From the NCBI RefSeq assembly GCF_002259405.1, contig NZ_NPFW01000006.1, forward strand, positions 178,468-242,467: DNA of 64,000 nucleotides. Reading direction: 5' to 3'. The position numbers and the translations under genes were made by a program. How positions within the stretch are numbered: position 1 is the first letter of the stretch; each line of letters begins with the position of its first letter. This DNA comes from Rhodococcus sp. 14-2483-1-2. Lineage in GTDB: Bacteria; Actinomycetota; Actinomycetes; Mycobacteriales; Mycobacteriaceae. Of this stretch, positions 19,343 to 29,090 are shown in pieces. The notes beneath the pieces are model-generated. The model did no database searches. It saw only the letters and a program-made list of their open reading frames with translations, and was not told the origin of the DNA.

Positions 19343-20742
19343 CGGTGCACACTTTCCTTCGTCTCGGCCGACTCGTCGTCGTGCTCGGGGTCACGCTCGC
19401 CGAGCGTCAGAGTCAGCAGGGACGGGACGTGGCTGTCGATCTCCTCGATCTCGAGGATCACGAAGCGAACGGGACTCTCCTCGTCGTTCGCCAGATCGGC
19501 GTTGTCCGGTGGTAGGTCCACTTCGATCCGTTCCCCGACGTCGGGGAGAGATCCGTTGTGCGCGATGGCAAAACCGGCGATGGTCTCGTAATCGCCCTCG
19601 GGCAGATCGATACCGATGGCGCGTTCGACCTCGTCGACGTGCACCTCACCGGCCATGGTCCAGCTGCCGTCGTCGGCACTGACCGGGCTCGGGTCGGACA
19701 GGTCGTCGTCGTGCTCGTCGGTGATCTCACCGACCAGCTCCTCGGCCAGGTCCTCGATCGTGATGACGCCGGTCAGACCGCCGTATTCGTCGATGACACA
19801 AGCCAACTGGTTCTTCGTCGAACGCAACTCGCGCATCGCGTCGGGCAGGCTCTGGATCTCCGGAAGGATCAGCGCGTCACGCGTGAGCTCGGAGATCGGC
19901 GTGGAAGCCGGCACCGTCGCGGACAGGACGTCCGCGAGATGCACGACGCCGACGATGCCGTCGTCCTCGTCGAGCACCGGGTAGCGAGAATGCTCCTGAC
20001 CCATCAGGGCCGCGACCTCGGCGAGGGTGTCGGTGTCTCGGACCGTGGCCGAACGAGAGCGCGGGATCATCGCGTGTTCGACTGTGCGAGTGGGGAAGTC
20101 GAGGATGCGGTCGAGCAGCGTCGACAGCTCGTCGGGCAGATCGCCGGTCTCACGCGAGTCCGAGACGATGTGCTCGAGGTCGCGCAGACTGGCCGAATGC
20201 TCCACGTCGTGCACCGGCTCGATCTTGAGCGCCTTGAGCAGCAGGTTCGACGACTGGTCGAAAATGGTGATCAACCACCCGAAGAGCTTGAGGTAGATGG
20301 TCGTCGACAGCGAGAGCCATCGAGCCACCGGCTCGGGGCGGGCGATGGCGAAGTTCTTCGGGAACAGTTCACCGAAGAGCATCTGCACGAACGTCGCGAA
20401 CGTGATCGCCAGAACGGCACCCAGGCCGACACCGACGGCCGTCGGAACTCCGACGCCGCCCAGTATCGCGCCGAACGACTGACCGATCAGAGGTTCGGCG
20501 ACGTAGCCGACCAGCAGTCCGGTGACCGTGATGCCCAGCTGAGCACCGGACAGCATGAACGACGTGCGTTTGGTGACGGTCAACGTACGAGCTGCGACGG
20601 CGTCACCGGCCTCGGCGCGAGCCTTGAGCCGGAACCGGTCGACGGTCATGTACGCGAATTCCTGGGCTACGAAGTAGCCGGTCGCGACGGTGATGAGGAA
20701 AACGACGAGCAGGCCGAGCAGAAGAGTGAGCAGAACGCTCAT
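19339..20742 (-). CDS. CNNM/CBS/CorC-HlyC membrane protein (divalent-cation transport related)
   Basis: 467 residues from ATG 20742. Domain order: CNNM transmembrane domain (1-~200: GYFVAQEFAYMTVDRFRLKARAE, LSGAQLGITVTGLLVGYVAEP), tandem CBS pair (~215-345: VEHAMIPRSRSATV, EHSRYPVLDEDDGIVGVVHLADVL, QLACVIDEYGGLTGVITIEDLAEELVGEI) and a CorC_HlyC domain (~365-450, with GDYETIAGFAI). This is the full-length architecture of CorC/YfjD-type Mg2+ export or homeostasis proteins. First gene of a two-gene operon. Confidence 0.9.
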   Translation of the reverse strand: MSVLLTLLLGLLVVFLITVATGYFVAQEFAYMTVDRFRLKARAEAGDAVAARTLTVTKRTSFMLSGAQLGITVTGLLVGYVAEPLIGQSFGAILGGVGVPTAVGVGLGAVLAITFATFVQMLFGELFPKNFAIARPEPVARWLSLSTTIYLKLFGWLITIFDQSSNLLLKALKIEPVHDVEHSASLRDLEHIVSDSRETGDLPDELSTLLDRILDFPTRTVEHAMIPRSRSATVRDTDTLAEVAALMGQEHSRYPVLDEDDGIVGVVHLADVLSATVPASTPISELTRDALILPEIQSLPDAMRELRSTKNQLACVIDEYGGLTGVITIEDLAEELVGEITDEHDDDLSDPSPVSADDGSWTMAGEVHVDEVERAIGIDLPEGDYETIAGFAIAHNGSLPDVGERIEVDLPPDNADLANDEESPVRFVILEIEEIDSHVPSLLTLTLGERDPEHDDESAETKESVHR

Positions 20743-20862
20743 TCGCCGGACACCGCCTCGCACGTAGTAGCTGTGGTGCGGGGGGCCGTGTCCGGCCCGG
20801 GTTTATCGCTGTCCATGATTCCTCGGGGTCGTATGGGGTGAAGTTTGTCCGATACTACCGGG

Positions 20863-21255
20863 TCACGGCGCCTTCACGACGAGTACGGGAACCGGGCAGT
20901 CCAGGAGCACCCGCTGCACGGTGCTGCCCATCAGGAACTTGCCCACCGCGGAACGACGCTTGGAGCCGATCACGACCATGCCTGCACCGACGTCTGCGAC
21001 GAGGTCGACGAGAGCGCCGGCCGGGTCGCCGCCGTCGGGTTCGACACGCACGGTGGTCGCGATCCCCGGCAGTGTTCGCTCGACCTCTGCCTGCGCCGAA
21101 TTGCGATCGTCCGCGGACACCGAATCTCGGTCCACCACGGACAACACGATCAACGGGGCCTGACGCAGCTCGGCCTCGGCGGCACCGCGGCGCAACGCTT
21201 CCTGACCCTCCGGTGTGTTGCTCATCGCTACTGCCACTGCGCTCGCTACCGACAC
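20863..21255 (-). CDS. Universal stress protein (UspA family)
   Basis: 130 residues from GTG 21255, chosen because GGGAGA precedes it and because the Usp domain begins at once (VASAVAVAMSNTPEGQEALRRG). The C-terminal ATP-binding motif G-2x-G-9x-G-S/T region is present in the form VVIGSKRRSAVGKFLMGSTVQRVLLDCPVPVLVV, so it is probably the ATP-binding type. The frame is open further upstream to 21501, but that part crosses the promoter region of the divergent TctC gene and is not protein-like. Confidence 0.85.
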   Translation of the reverse strand: MSVASAVAVAMSNTPEGQEALRRGAAEAELRQAPLIVLSVVDRDSVSADDRNSAQAEVERTLPGIATTVRVEPDGGDPAGALVDLVADVGAGMVVIGSKRRSAVGKFLMGSTVQRVLLDCPVPVLVVKAP

Positions 21256-21377
21256 GTTCTCTCCCGTTGCTCGTTGCTCGTATCCACCGAGGATCACCCT
21301 CGGAGAGTTGTGAACTGGACTAATCGGACAAACTGTATCTAACCTGACGCTGTGACACACCACACGAAAGGTCTCTG

Positions 21378-22367
21378 ATGGCGATACCGCCCACGTTGCT
21401 TCGAACAGTCGGTGCCCTGGCGGTGGTGGGAGCGGTGACCGTGGCGGGAATCGACGCCGCTCGCAGTGCCAGCGGCTCCGATGCCCGAGCCAAACTGACA
21501 CTGATCGCTCCGGCTGCCGCGGGCGGCGGCTGGGATCTGGTCGCCCGCGAGTCGCAGCAAGCGCTGCGCAGCGATGGCATCGTCAACAACGCCCAGGTCG
21601 TCAACGTCCCCGGTGCCGGCGGCACCATCGGTCTGAGCCAACTCGAGAACCTCAGCGGTCAGCCCACCACCGTGATGATCACCGGCACCGTGATGCTGGG
21701 CGGCATTGCGATCAACAACTCCGAGACCACCCTCGCCGACACCGTTCCGATCGCCAAACTCGCCGAGGACTTCGAGGTGTTCGTCGTCCCGAAGGACTCG
21801 CCGATCCAGAATCTCGAGGACATGATCGAGGCCTGGCGCGCCAACCCCGGAGGCCTCCCGATCGGCGGCGGGTCGCTCGGCGGCATCGACCACATCGTGG
21901 CGGGCCAATTGGCCCAGGAAGCCGACATCGATCCGGCCGCAATCAATTACATCGCCTACTCCGGCGGCGGCGAGGTGCTGACGTCGCTGCTGTCGAACAC
22001 CGTCGGCGTCGCGGTCAGCGGGTTCAACGACTTCCGCGACCAGATCGAGGCAGGCAACGTGCGTGCACTCGCAGTGGCTGCACCCGAGCCGCTCGAGGGA
22101 TTCGACGTGGACACGTTCATCGAACAGGGCTACAACGTCGACCTCGTCAACTGGCGCGGAATCGTTGCGCCCCCGGGGATCTCGGACGAGGACCGACAGA
22201 CGCTCGTCGACATCGTCACCGAGATGGTCGAGACCGAGCAATGGGCGACGGCCGTCGAGCGCAACCGCTGGAAGGAATCCGTTCTGACCGGAGACGAATT
22301 CGGAGAATTCCTCGACGTCGAGCAGACACGCATCACCGGAATTCTCGAGGAGTTGGGGCTGGTATGA
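21378..22367 (+). CDS. tctC: Tripartite tricarboxylate transporter substrate-binding protein (TctC/Bug)
   Basis: 329 residues. N-terminal hydrophobic segment serves as secretion signal/anchor with no lipobox. The TctC/Bug fold is evident: LIAPAAAGGGWDLVARESQQAL at the start of the domain, VNVPGAGGTIGLSQL, GGGSLGGIDHIVAGQLA, and NYIAYSGGGEVLTSLLSN. It captures an organic acid outside the membrane for the TctAB permease encoded directly downstream. Substrate unknown (citrate, tartrate, aromatic acids and others are used in the family). The stop overlaps the tctB start. Confidence 0.9.
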   Translation: MAIPPTLLRTVGALAVVGAVTVAGIDAARSASGSDARAKLTLIAPAAAGGGWDLVARESQQALRSDGIVNNAQVVNVPGAGGTIGLSQLENLSGQPTTVMITGTVMLGGIAINNSETTLADTVPIAKLAEDFEVFVVPKDSPIQNLEDMIEAWRANPGGLPIGGGSLGGIDHIVAGQLAQEADIDPAAINYIAYSGGGEVLTSLLSNTVGVAVSGFNDFRDQIEAGNVRALAVAAPEPLEGFDVDTFIEQGYNVDLVNWRGIVAPPGISDEDRQTLVDIVTEMVETEQWATAVERNRWKESVLTGDEFGEFLDVEQTRITGILEELGLV

Positions 22368-22900
22368 CAACAACGACCACCGACACGGACACCGGTACGT
22401 CCCGATCGTTCTGGACGGGCCGTAGCGGATTGATCGTTCCGGCACTTCTCGTCGCACTCGGAGCCTTCCTGGTCTACGGAACCGTCACGATGCAGGTTCC
22501 ACCCACCGCCACATCACCTGGCCCGCAGGTCTTTCCGGCCATCGTTGCAGGCGGCTGCTTCGTGGTCGCACTGTTGATCACCATCCAACTGATGGTCAAG
22601 CCCGACGTGATCGACCGCGGAGTCGACGCCGACGGCGTGCCGCACACCGGCACCGTGAGCAATTGGCGCACCCTGTCGATCACCGTCGGATCGGTGGCCC
22701 TGTTCATCGCCCTGCTCGACCCGCTCGGCTGGGTACTTGCCGGAGCGTTGCTGTTCTGGGGCGTCTCGATCGGATTGGGTGGTCGCCGTTACGTGTTCGA
22801 CGCGGCAGTCGCACTGCTGGTCTCGAGCACCGTCCAGATCGTATTCTCCGCGGGCCTCGGCCTGACCTTGCCCGGCGGCGTTCTCGCCCAGATCTTCTGA
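22364..22900 (+). CDS. tctB: Tripartite tricarboxylate transporter small membrane subunit (TctB)
   Basis: 178 residues; ATG 22364 overlaps the tctC stop (ATGA). About four membrane segments in the usual TctB layout: one near residue 25-45, then LITIQLMV, and two after a polar loop (SITVGSVALFIALLDPLGWVLAGALLFWGVSIGLGGRR). The segment ATSPGPQVFPAIVAG is a TctB hallmark. Weakly conserved family, but the location between tctC and tctA settles the identity. Confidence 0.88.
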   Translation: MTTTTTDTDTGTSRSFWTGRSGLIVPALLVALGAFLVYGTVTMQVPPTATSPGPQVFPAIVAGGCFVVALLITIQLMVKPDVIDRGVDADGVPHTGTVSNWRTLSITVGSVALFIALLDPLGWVLAGALLFWGVSIGLGGRRYVFDAAVALLVSSTVQIVFSAGLGLTLPGGVLAQIF

Positions 22901-22916
22901 CGGAGCTGAATTTCCG

Positions 22917-24422
22917 ATGGATTCATTGAGTAATCTTCTCGACGGGTTCGGCACCGCGCTGACTCCGATGAACCTGGTGTGGGTATTCGTCGGCGCGTTG
23001 CTCGGCACCGCTGTGGGCGTGCTGCCCGGTCTCGGCTCTGCCATGGCGGTGGCCCTGCTGCTGCCGGTCACCTTCACTCTCGACCCCACCGCTGCCCTGA
23101 TCATGTTCGCCGGAGTGTATTTCGGCGGCCTGTTCGGCGATTCCATCTCGGGCATCCTGATGAACACCCCCGGCAACAGCACCGCCATCGCCGGTACGTT
23201 CGAGGGACATCGAATGGCCAAGAACGGCCGCGCCCCACAGGCTTTGGCGACTTCGGCCATCGCGTCGTTCATCGGTGGCATGATCGCCACGACCCTGGTC
23301 GTGTTCTTCGCCCCGACGCTTGCGGCGCTGGCGACCAACTTCGGACCCGCCGAATATCTCGCACTCGCGGTGTTCGCGTTCATCGCCACCTCGGCGGTGG
23401 TCTCGGATTCCGCCCTCAAAGGTCTGACCGCCCTGCTCATCGGCCTCACCCTCGCGGTGATCGGTATCGACGGACCCTCGGGCGCTTCACGATTCACCTT
23501 CGAGGTGCCGGCCCTGTTCGACGGCATCCACATCGTCGTCATCACCGTGGCGATGCTCGCTCTCGGTGAGGTCATCCACATCGCGTCGAAGATCGGCCGG
23601 CCCGAGGATCGTTCGTTGATCAAGTCGCAGGGACGACCGTGGCTGAGCAAGGCGGAGTTCCGCGAAGCACTCCCGGCCTGGCTGCGCGGGACGGCATTCG
23701 GCGTGCCGTTCGGCGTCATACCAGCGGGCGGCGCCGAGGTGCCGAGCTTCCTGGCCTACGGCACCGAGCGTCGGCTCGATCGCAAGCGCGAGAAGCCGAT
23801 GTTCGGCAAGGGTGCCATCCGAGGCGTCGCGGGTCCCGAGGCCGCCGGAAACTCCACGGCCGGAACGGCAATGGGAGCGCTACTGGCTCTGGGTCTGCCG
23901 ACGTCGGCGACGGCGGCCATCATGTTGGCTGCCTTCCAGCAGTACGGCATGCAGCCCGGACCACTGTTGTTCGAGCGCAGCGGCGACATCGTCTGGGCCC
24001 TGCTGGCCAGTCTGTTCGTCGCGATGATCGTGCTGCTGATCCTCAACCTGCCGTTCGCACCGTTGTGGGCGCAGCTGCTGAAGATCCCGAAGAACTACCT
24101 CTACGCCGGCATCTCGGTGTTCGCCGCCCTCGGCGTGTACGCGTCGAGCGCCTCGATCGTGGATCTGATCTTCATGCTCGGGCTCGGCATCGTCGGATTC
24201 ATGATGCGCCGCTACGACATTCCGTTGGCACCGGTGTTGATCGCAGTGATCCTCGGCCCGCTGGCCGAGGAGTCACTGCGACGCGCACTGGCCGTCAGCG
24301 AGGGCGACCCGTCGATCCTCGTCAGCAGCGGCATCACCATCGTGCTGTACGCACTGATGATCATCGCCGTGGTGTTCTCGATCGTCAGCAAGGTCCGCGC
24401 CCGCAAGACCGCCGACTTCTGA
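22917..24422 (+). CDS. tctA: Tripartite tricarboxylate transporter large membrane subunit (TctA)
   Basis: 501 residues, the usual TctA size. Hallmark motifs: GVLPGLGSAMAVALLLPVTF near the N-terminus, and the intracellular/substrate loop GAIRGVAGPEAAGNSTAGTAMGALLALGLPTSATAAIML around residues 300-340 (second PGLG-like repeat). About twelve membrane segments. Forms the channel of the TctABC system, driven by ion gradients. Last gene of the operon; a hairpin repeat follows 12 bases after the stop. Confidence 0.93.
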   Translation: MDSLSNLLDGFGTALTPMNLVWVFVGALLGTAVGVLPGLGSAMAVALLLPVTFTLDPTAALIMFAGVYFGGLFGDSISGILMNTPGNSTAIAGTFEGHRMAKNGRAPQALATSAIASFIGGMIATTLVVFFAPTLAALATNFGPAEYLALAVFAFIATSAVVSDSALKGLTALLIGLTLAVIGIDGPSGASRFTFEVPALFDGIHIVVITVAMLALGEVIHIASKIGRPEDRSLIKSQGRPWLSKAEFREALPAWLRGTAFGVPFGVIPAGGAEVPSFLAYGTERRLDRKREKPMFGKGAIRGVAGPEAAGNSTAGTAMGALLALGLPTSATAAIMLAAFQQYGMQPGPLLFERSGDIVWALLASLFVAMIVLLILNLPFAPLWAQLLKIPKNYLYAGISVFAALGVYASSASIVDLIFMLGLGIVGFMMRRYDIPLAPVLIAVILGPLAEESLRRALAVSEGDPSILVSSGITIVLYALMIIAVVFSIVSKVRARKTADF

Positions 24423-24434
24423 GTGCGCTCCGCG

Positions 24435-24481
24435 CAGTGGTGTGGCTAAGTGCCCTCCGGGGCACGTGAACCACACCACTG
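24435..24481. repeat. Intergenic hairpin repeat, copy 2 (probable bidirectional terminator)
   Basis: 47 bp, CAG...CTG. Perfect outer arms CGCAGTGGTGTGG (24433-24445) and CCACACCACTGCG (24471-24483), inner TGCC/GGCA pairing. A further GAGTGC/GCACTC pair at 24421-24426 and 24487-24492 includes the stop region of both flanking convergent genes. Related to copies at 14888 and 25674. Confidence 0.75.
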
Positions 24482-24491
24482 CGAAGCACTC

Positions 24492-25565
24492 TCAGTGCTG
24501 CAGAGCCGGGTAATCCGTGTAGCCCTTGGCACCATCGGTGTAGAAAGTGCTCGGATCCGGCTCGTTCAGGGGCAGATCCTCGCGCCAGCGGTAGGCAAGA
24601 TCGGGGTTGGCGATCGCCGGACGGCCGACGACGACTGCGTCACCGATGCCGTTGTCGAGCAGCGACAGCGCCTCGTCGCGGTTGGTGATCTCACCGAAGC
24701 CACTGTTGACCAGTACGGCACCACCGAAGGCCTGCCGCAGGTCCTGAACCAGCTCGCCGGCCGGATCCTTGTGCAACACGCTCAGATACGCCAGCCCCAA
24801 CGGTGCGATTCGGTCGACCAACGCACGGTAGGTGGCACGCACGTCGTCGGAATCCGTCTCCAGCGCATCCTGAATGTTGTGCGCCGGTGAGATTCGAATG
24901 CCCACCTTGCCTGCGCCCAGGGCTGCGACCACTGCCTCGACGACCTCGGCGACGAAACGCGCCCGGTTCTCGGGCGAGCCGCCGTACTTGTCGTCGCGCT
25001 GGTTCGATGCGGGCGAGAGGAACTCGTGCAACAGGTATCCGTTGGCACCGTGAATCTCGACGCCGTCCATGCCGGCCGCGATCGCGTTCTTCGACGCCTG
25101 CACGAAGTCCTCGATCACCGACGGCAACTCGTCCTCACGCAACGCGCGCGGGGTGGGGTACGCCTTCTTGCCCTCGTACGTGTGGGTCTCGCCGTCGATG
25201 GCAATCGCACTGGGTCCGACGACCTCACGGCCACCCGTCGTCGCCTCGTGCGTGACCCGACCCGCGTGCATGACCTGCGCGACGATCAGTCCGCCGTCGG
25301 CATGCACCGCGTCGGCGACGTTGCGCCAACCCTCGATCTGCTCGTCCGTGACCAGACCGGGCTGACCGGGGAAGCCCTGGCCGGCATGGCTCGGGTAGGT
25401 GCCCTCGCTGACGATCAGGCCGAGGGACGCGCGCTGCTTGTAGTGCTCGACCACCAGTGGGCCCGGCACGCCGTCCTGACCGGACCGAACCCGCGTGAGC
25501 GGGGCCATCACCAAACGGTTGTCGAGCTTCAGGTCACCGAGCTCCAACGGGGAAAACAACTTCAT
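24492..25565 (-). CDS. Old Yellow Enzyme-family alkene reductase (NemA/XenA type)
   Basis: 357 residues. FMN TIM-barrel: N-terminal LFSPLELGDLKLDNRLVMAPLTRVRS, substrate-binding H-G-A-N pair (GVEIHGANGYLLHEFLSP), FMN motif (ASNQRDDKYGGSPENRARFV) and C-terminal VGRPAIANPDLAYRWREDLPLN. Reduces activated C=C bonds of enones, nitro-esters or maleimides with NAD(P)H; physiological role usually electrophile detoxification. Single gene, flanked by hairpin repeat copies on both sides. Confidence 0.92.
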   Translation of the reverse strand: MKLFSPLELGDLKLDNRLVMAPLTRVRSGQDGVPGPLVVEHYKQRASLGLIVSEGTYPSHAGQGFPGQPGLVTDEQIEGWRNVADAVHADGGLIVAQVMHAGRVTHEATTGGREVVGPSAIAIDGETHTYEGKKAYPTPRALREDELPSVIEDFVQASKNAIAAGMDGVEIHGANGYLLHEFLSPASNQRDDKYGGSPENRARFVAEVVEAVVAALGAGKVGIRISPAHNIQDALETDSDDVRATYRALVDRIAPLGLAYLSVLHKDPAGELVQDLRQAFGGAVLVNSGFGEITNRDEALSLLDNGIGDAVVVGRPAIANPDLAYRWREDLPLNEPDPSTFYTDGAKGYTDYPALQH

Positions 25566-25673
25566 GGATCTCTCTCCTCACGAGTGCGTGCACAGTCTTT
25601 GCCACTGTCCACTCCGAACCCGAAAGATCCACCGAGCTATTCCGCCTCGAGATATTGCTCACGCCGAAAACAA

Positions 25674-25719
25674 CAGTGGTGTGGTTGAGTGCCGCCTGAG
25701 GCACTTATCCACACCACTG
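25674..25719. repeat. Intergenic hairpin repeat, copy 3
   Basis: 46 bp, CAG...CTG. Arms CAGTGGTGTGG (25674-25684) and CCACACCACTG (25709-25719) with inner GTGCC/GGCAC. Unlike copies 1 and 2 it is not between convergent genes: it lies after the glutamine synthetase stop and upstream of the OYE gene, both on the minus strand. Confidence 0.75.
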
Positions 25720-25763
25720 CCCTATCTGGTCGTTCCGCAGGCTCCAGCTCCTGCCGAAGGCAC

Positions 25764-27944
25764 TCAGAGGATGTAGAGCATCTCCTGGTACGTCGGCAGC
25801 GGCCAGAGATCATCCGCCACCATTGCTTCCAGGGTGTCCGCTGCGGAACGAACGGCGGCCATCGCAGGCAGCAGCTCGTCCTTGGCGTGGGTGGCCTCCG
25901 CGAGGGCCTCGCCGCCGGGGTCGGCTTCGAGAGCGGCTTTCAACGTCGCCAACGCTGCGCGCAGCTCCGACAGTGGAGCCGACACCGCCTGCAGCGCAGT
26001 CATGTCCACGTCGTCGACGCCTGCGCCCTTGAGCGCACTGACGTTCTGCGCCAACTCGGTCTGGTAGCGCACCGCAGCGGGCAGGATGGACGTCTGACCC
26101 ATCTCCAGCGTCAGACGCGCCTCGACGAACACGGTCAGCGCGTACTGCTCGAGCCCGATCTCGTAGCGGGAGTGCATCTCTCGGTGGTTGAAGACCTTGT
26201 ACTTCTCGAACAGTTCCATAGCCGAATCCGAGATCAGCTCGGGCAATGCGTCGAGCGTCGTACGCAGGTTCGGTAGGCCGCGTGCCTCGGCCTCGATCTG
26301 CCAGTTGTCGGAGTAGCCGTCGCCGTTGAACACCACCGTGCCGTGTTCGGTGATGATCTCCGTCAACAGGTTCTGCACGGCCGTGTCGAAATCGGTGCCG
26401 TCGGCGACGGCCGCTTCGAGGTTGGTCGCCATGTAGTCGAGAGCCTCGGCCATGATCGTGTTGATCGTGACCATCGGGCCGTTGACCGTCTGCATCGAAC
26501 CGGGGGCGCGGAACTCGAACCTGTTGCCGGTGAAGGCGAACGGGCTGGTTCGGTTGCGGTCGCCGGGATCGGTCGGCAGCACGGGCAGGGTGTCGGCACC
26601 GATCATCATGGTGCCCTTGCCCTTCGACGACGTGGCCGCACCCTTGGCGATCTGGTCGAACACGTCGGCGAGCTGATCGCCGAGGAAGATCGAGATGATC
26701 GCGGGCGGAGCCTCGTTGGCACCGAGGCGGTGATCGTTGGTCGCCGACGCCACCGAGGCGCGCAGCAGACCGCCGTACTTGTGCACCGCGCGGATGACGG
26801 CGGCACAGAAGACGAGGAACTGCGCGTTGTCGTGTGGGTTGTCGCCGGGAACCAGCAGCGATCCCAGGTCGGAGTTACCGAGGGAGAAGTTGACGTGCTT
26901 GCCGGAGCCGTTGACACCCTCGAAGGGCTTCTCGTGGAACAGGCACTCCATGCCGTGTTTCTTGGCGATGGTCTTGAACGTCGTCATCAACAGTTGCTGG
27001 TGATCGGCTGCGATGTTTCCGCGCTCGAACATCGGGGCGATCTCGAACTGTCCTGGTGCGACCTCGTTGTGCCGGGTCTTGGCCGGGATGCCGAGCTTGA
27101 ACAGCTCGCGTTCGGTGTCCATCATGAAGCCGAGGACACGCTCGGGGATGGCTCCGAAATAGTGGTCGTCGAATTCCTGGCCCTTGGGCGGCTTCGAGCC
27201 GAACAGGGTGCGACCGGCGTTGAGCAGGTCGGGACGGGCAAGGAAGAAGTGTCGGTCGACGAGGAAGTACTCCTGCTCCGGACCACAGAACGAGACGATG
27301 TTCTCGATGTTCTCGTGCCCGAACAACTTCAGGATGCGCTCGGCATGTCCGCCCATCGCCTGCTGCGAACGCAACAACGGCGTCTTGTGGTCGAGGGCTT
27401 CACCGGTCATCGAGACGAACACCGTCGGGATGCACAGGGTGTTGCCGTTCGGGTTCTCGAGCACGTACGCCGGGCTGGTGACGTCCCAACCGGTGTATCC
27501 GCGCGCCTCGAACGTGTTGCGCAGGCCGCCGTTGGGGAAGCTCGAGGCGTCGGGCTCGCCCTGGATCAACGTCTTGCCTGCGAATTCGGCGAGTGCGCTG
27601 CCGTCACCGACGGGGTCGAAGAAGCTGTCGTGCTTCTCGGCCGTCAGTCCGGTGAGCGGGTAGAAGACGTGCGCGTAGTGCGTCGCACCCTTCTCGAGAG
27701 CCCAGTCCTTCATCGCGGACGCGACCGCGTCGGCGACCATGGGATCGAGCTTCTTGCCCTTGTCGATCGTCGCCATCACGGACTTGAAGACCGATTTGGG
27801 CAGACGCTTCTGCATGACGACCTTGCTGAAGACGTTCTCACCGAAGATCTCGCCCGGCTTCTCGTCTCCGACGAAGCTGACCGCAGGCGGCACATACGCC
27901 TCGACGTCTTTGATCGCCTGCAGGCGTACGGTATTTCCACTCAT
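25764..27944 (-). CDS. glnN: Glutamine synthetase type III
   Basis: 726 residues from ATG 27944, matching the ~720-730 of the large GSIII enzymes (GlnN) rather than GSI (~470) or GSII. Family signatures: [10 protein letters not shown] (metal Glu cluster), [64 protein letters not shown], and the GSIII-specific helical C-terminus. Makes glutamine from glutamate, ammonia and ATP as a dodecamer. Lone gene; a GlnR-like box lies 86-101 bases upstream, consistent with nitrogen control. The frame continues to 28577 but the extra part has no protein sense. Confidence 0.95.
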   Translation of the reverse strand: MSGNTVRLQAIKDVEAYVPPAVSFVGDEKPGEIFGENVFSKVVMQKRLPKSVFKSVMATIDKGKKLDPMVADAVASAMKDWALEKGATHYAHVFYPLTGLTAEKHDSFFDPVGDGSALAEFAGKTLIQGEPDASSFPNGGLRNTFEARGYTGWDVTSPAYVLENPNGNTLCIPTVFVSMTGEALDHKTPLLRSQQAMGGHAERILKLFGHENIENIVSFCGPEQEYFLVDRHFFLARPDLLNAGRTLFGSKPPKGQEFDDHYFGAIPERVLGFMMDTERELFKLGIPAKTRHNEVAPGQFEIAPMFERGNIAADHQQLLMTTFKTIAKKHGMECLFHEKPFEGVNGSGKHVNFSLGNSDLGSLLVPGDNPHDNAQFLVFCAAVIRAVHKYGGLLRASVASATNDHRLGANEAPPAIISIFLGDQLADVFDQIAKGAATSSKGKGTMMIGADTLPVLPTDPGDRNRTSPFAFTGNRFEFRAPGSMQTVNGPMVTINTIMAEALDYMATNLEAAVADGTDFDTAVQNLLTEIITEHGTVVFNGDGYSDNWQIEAEARGLPNLRTTLDALPELISDSAMELFEKYKVFNHREMHSRYEIGLEQYALTVFVEARLTLEMGQTSILPAAVRYQTELAQNVSALKGAGVDDVDMTALQAVSAPLSELRAALATLKAALEADPGGEALAEATHAKDELLPAMAAVRSAADTLEAMVADDLWPLPTYQEMLYIL

Positions 27945-28029
27945 GGCTACCCCTTGACAAGGTGCTGCTCCACAGCTGGATTTTGCGGAGTCCGACCCGG
28001 CGACTGTACGAACGCGACGTGGCGGTCGT

Positions 28030-28045
28030 GTTTCGTCGTTGTGTC
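28030..28045 (-). promoter_or_regulatory. Candidate GlnR-type nitrogen box
   Basis: On the minus strand GACAC-6 bases-GAAAC, i.e. AC-n9-AC, the actinobacterial GlnR pattern. Positioned 86-101 bases upstream of the glutamine synthetase III start, in the 208-bp gap shared with the divergent SRPBCC gene. Confidence 0.4.
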
Positions 28046-28152
28046 CACTGCGATGCAAAACAGACGGGGAGGCAATAACGGCGATCGGAGTTTCTTTCCC
28101 CGCAGACGGGGGTAACTCCATAGCCAGCATAAACAACTGAAAGGCGTGTTCC

Positions 28153-28620
28153 ATGACCGACGAGTTGACCGTTCGGCGCGTGATCGACGCTCCCCCCGCC
28201 TCCGTGTTCACCGCCCTCGCCAATCCCGAGGTCCAGGCGGCAGTCGACGGCTCGGAAATGCTGCGTGGGGCGATCGACCCGACGCCGCTGAGTGCAGTGG
28301 GCGATACCTTCGCGATGGACATGTACCAGCCGGAAATCGGCGAGTACGTCATGGAGAACACCTTGTTCGTGTTCGAGCAGGACCGACGCATCGGTTGGAT
28401 TCCCAATCGCCAGGGCATGGAACCTCGTGGCACGCGGTGGTCCTGGGAGCTCGAGGAGGTCGCCGACGACCGGACAGCGCTCACACAGGTGTACGACTGG
28501 TCGCGTGTCACCGACCCGGAGTTCCGCAAGATGGCCGGGTTTCCGCGGGTCACCGAGGACCAGATCGTCGGCACCATGCGCCGGCTCGCCGACCATCTCG
28601 GCGTTCCACTCGAAGACTGA
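28153..28620 (+). CDS. SRPBCC (START/Bet v1-like) domain protein
   Basis: 155 residues. Opens with the typical SRPBCC start [20 protein letters not shown]; the C-terminal long helix is [21 protein letters not shown]. The family forms a hydrophobic cavity for lipids, polyketides or aromatic compounds. No catalytic residues can be named. Followed 25 bp later by another protein of the same fold, likely in one operon; the two are not close copies. Confidence 0.82.
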   Translation: MTDELTVRRVIDAPPASVFTALANPEVQAAVDGSEMLRGAIDPTPLSAVGDTFAMDMYQPEIGEYVMENTLFVFEQDRRIGWIPNRQGMEPRGTRWSWELEEVADDRTALTQVYDWSRVTDPEFRKMAGFPRVTEDQIVGTMRRLADHLGVPLED

Positions 28621-28645
28621 ACCTCAACGGCAGGAAAGAACTCTC

Positions 28646-29086
28646 ATGGTCGACGTCACCCGCACCTTCACCGCCGCTGTTCCGTTGGAGAAGGCGGCCG
28701 CGTTTCTTCGCGACTTCTCCAATGCGCCGTCGTGGGATCCCGGAACCCAGAGCTGCACCCAGATTTCGGACGGACCGGTCGCCGTCGGAACGCAGTGGCA
28801 CAACGTCTCGAAGCTGTTCGGTATCACCACTGAGTTGACCTACACGTTGGTCACGGACGAGCCTGATCACATCGTGTTCGAAGGCGAGAACAAAACGGCC
28901 ACCAGCGTCGACGACATCACGCTGACGGCCGAAGGTGACCGATCGACGCGGATCGACTACCACGCGCAGATCGAGTTCAACGGTGCTGCCAAGGTGGCCG
29001 GCCCGTTCCTGAAGGCGGGCTTCGAGGCGAAGGTCGCGCCGGACACCGTGGAGAAGATGACCGAGGCGCTCGAGCGACTGAGCTGA
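28646..29086 (+). CDS. SRPBCC family protein
   Basis: 146 residues from ATG 28646 with AGGAAAG upstream; longer frame starts belong to the overlapping frame of the previous gene. SRPBCC features: FTAAVPLEKAAAFLRDFSNAPSWDPGTQSCTQISDGPVAVGTQW, a pattern common in polyketide-cyclase/dehydrase-type members, and the closing helix APDTVEKMTEALERLS. Ligand unknown. Its stop is 4 bases from the stop of the convergent methyltransferase. Confidence 0.84.
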   Translation: MVDVTRTFTAAVPLEKAAAFLRDFSNAPSWDPGTQSCTQISDGPVAVGTQWHNVSKLFGITTELTYTLVTDEPDHIVFEGENKTATSVDDITLTAEGDRSTRIDYHAQIEFNGAAKVAGPFLKAGFEAKVAPDTVEKMTEALERLS

Positions 29087-29090
29087 CGCC

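Noticed and set aside
26343..28115. 590-codon plus-strand frame opposite the glutamine synthetase gene
   Set aside because: Shadow frame; Val/Arg/Glu-rich without motifs, and the minus strand carries the complete GSIII sequence.
27945..28577. 200-codon N-terminal extension of glutamine synthetase III
   Set aside because: Runs antisense through the SRPBCC gene and the promoter region and is not protein-like; start at 27944 gives the family length.
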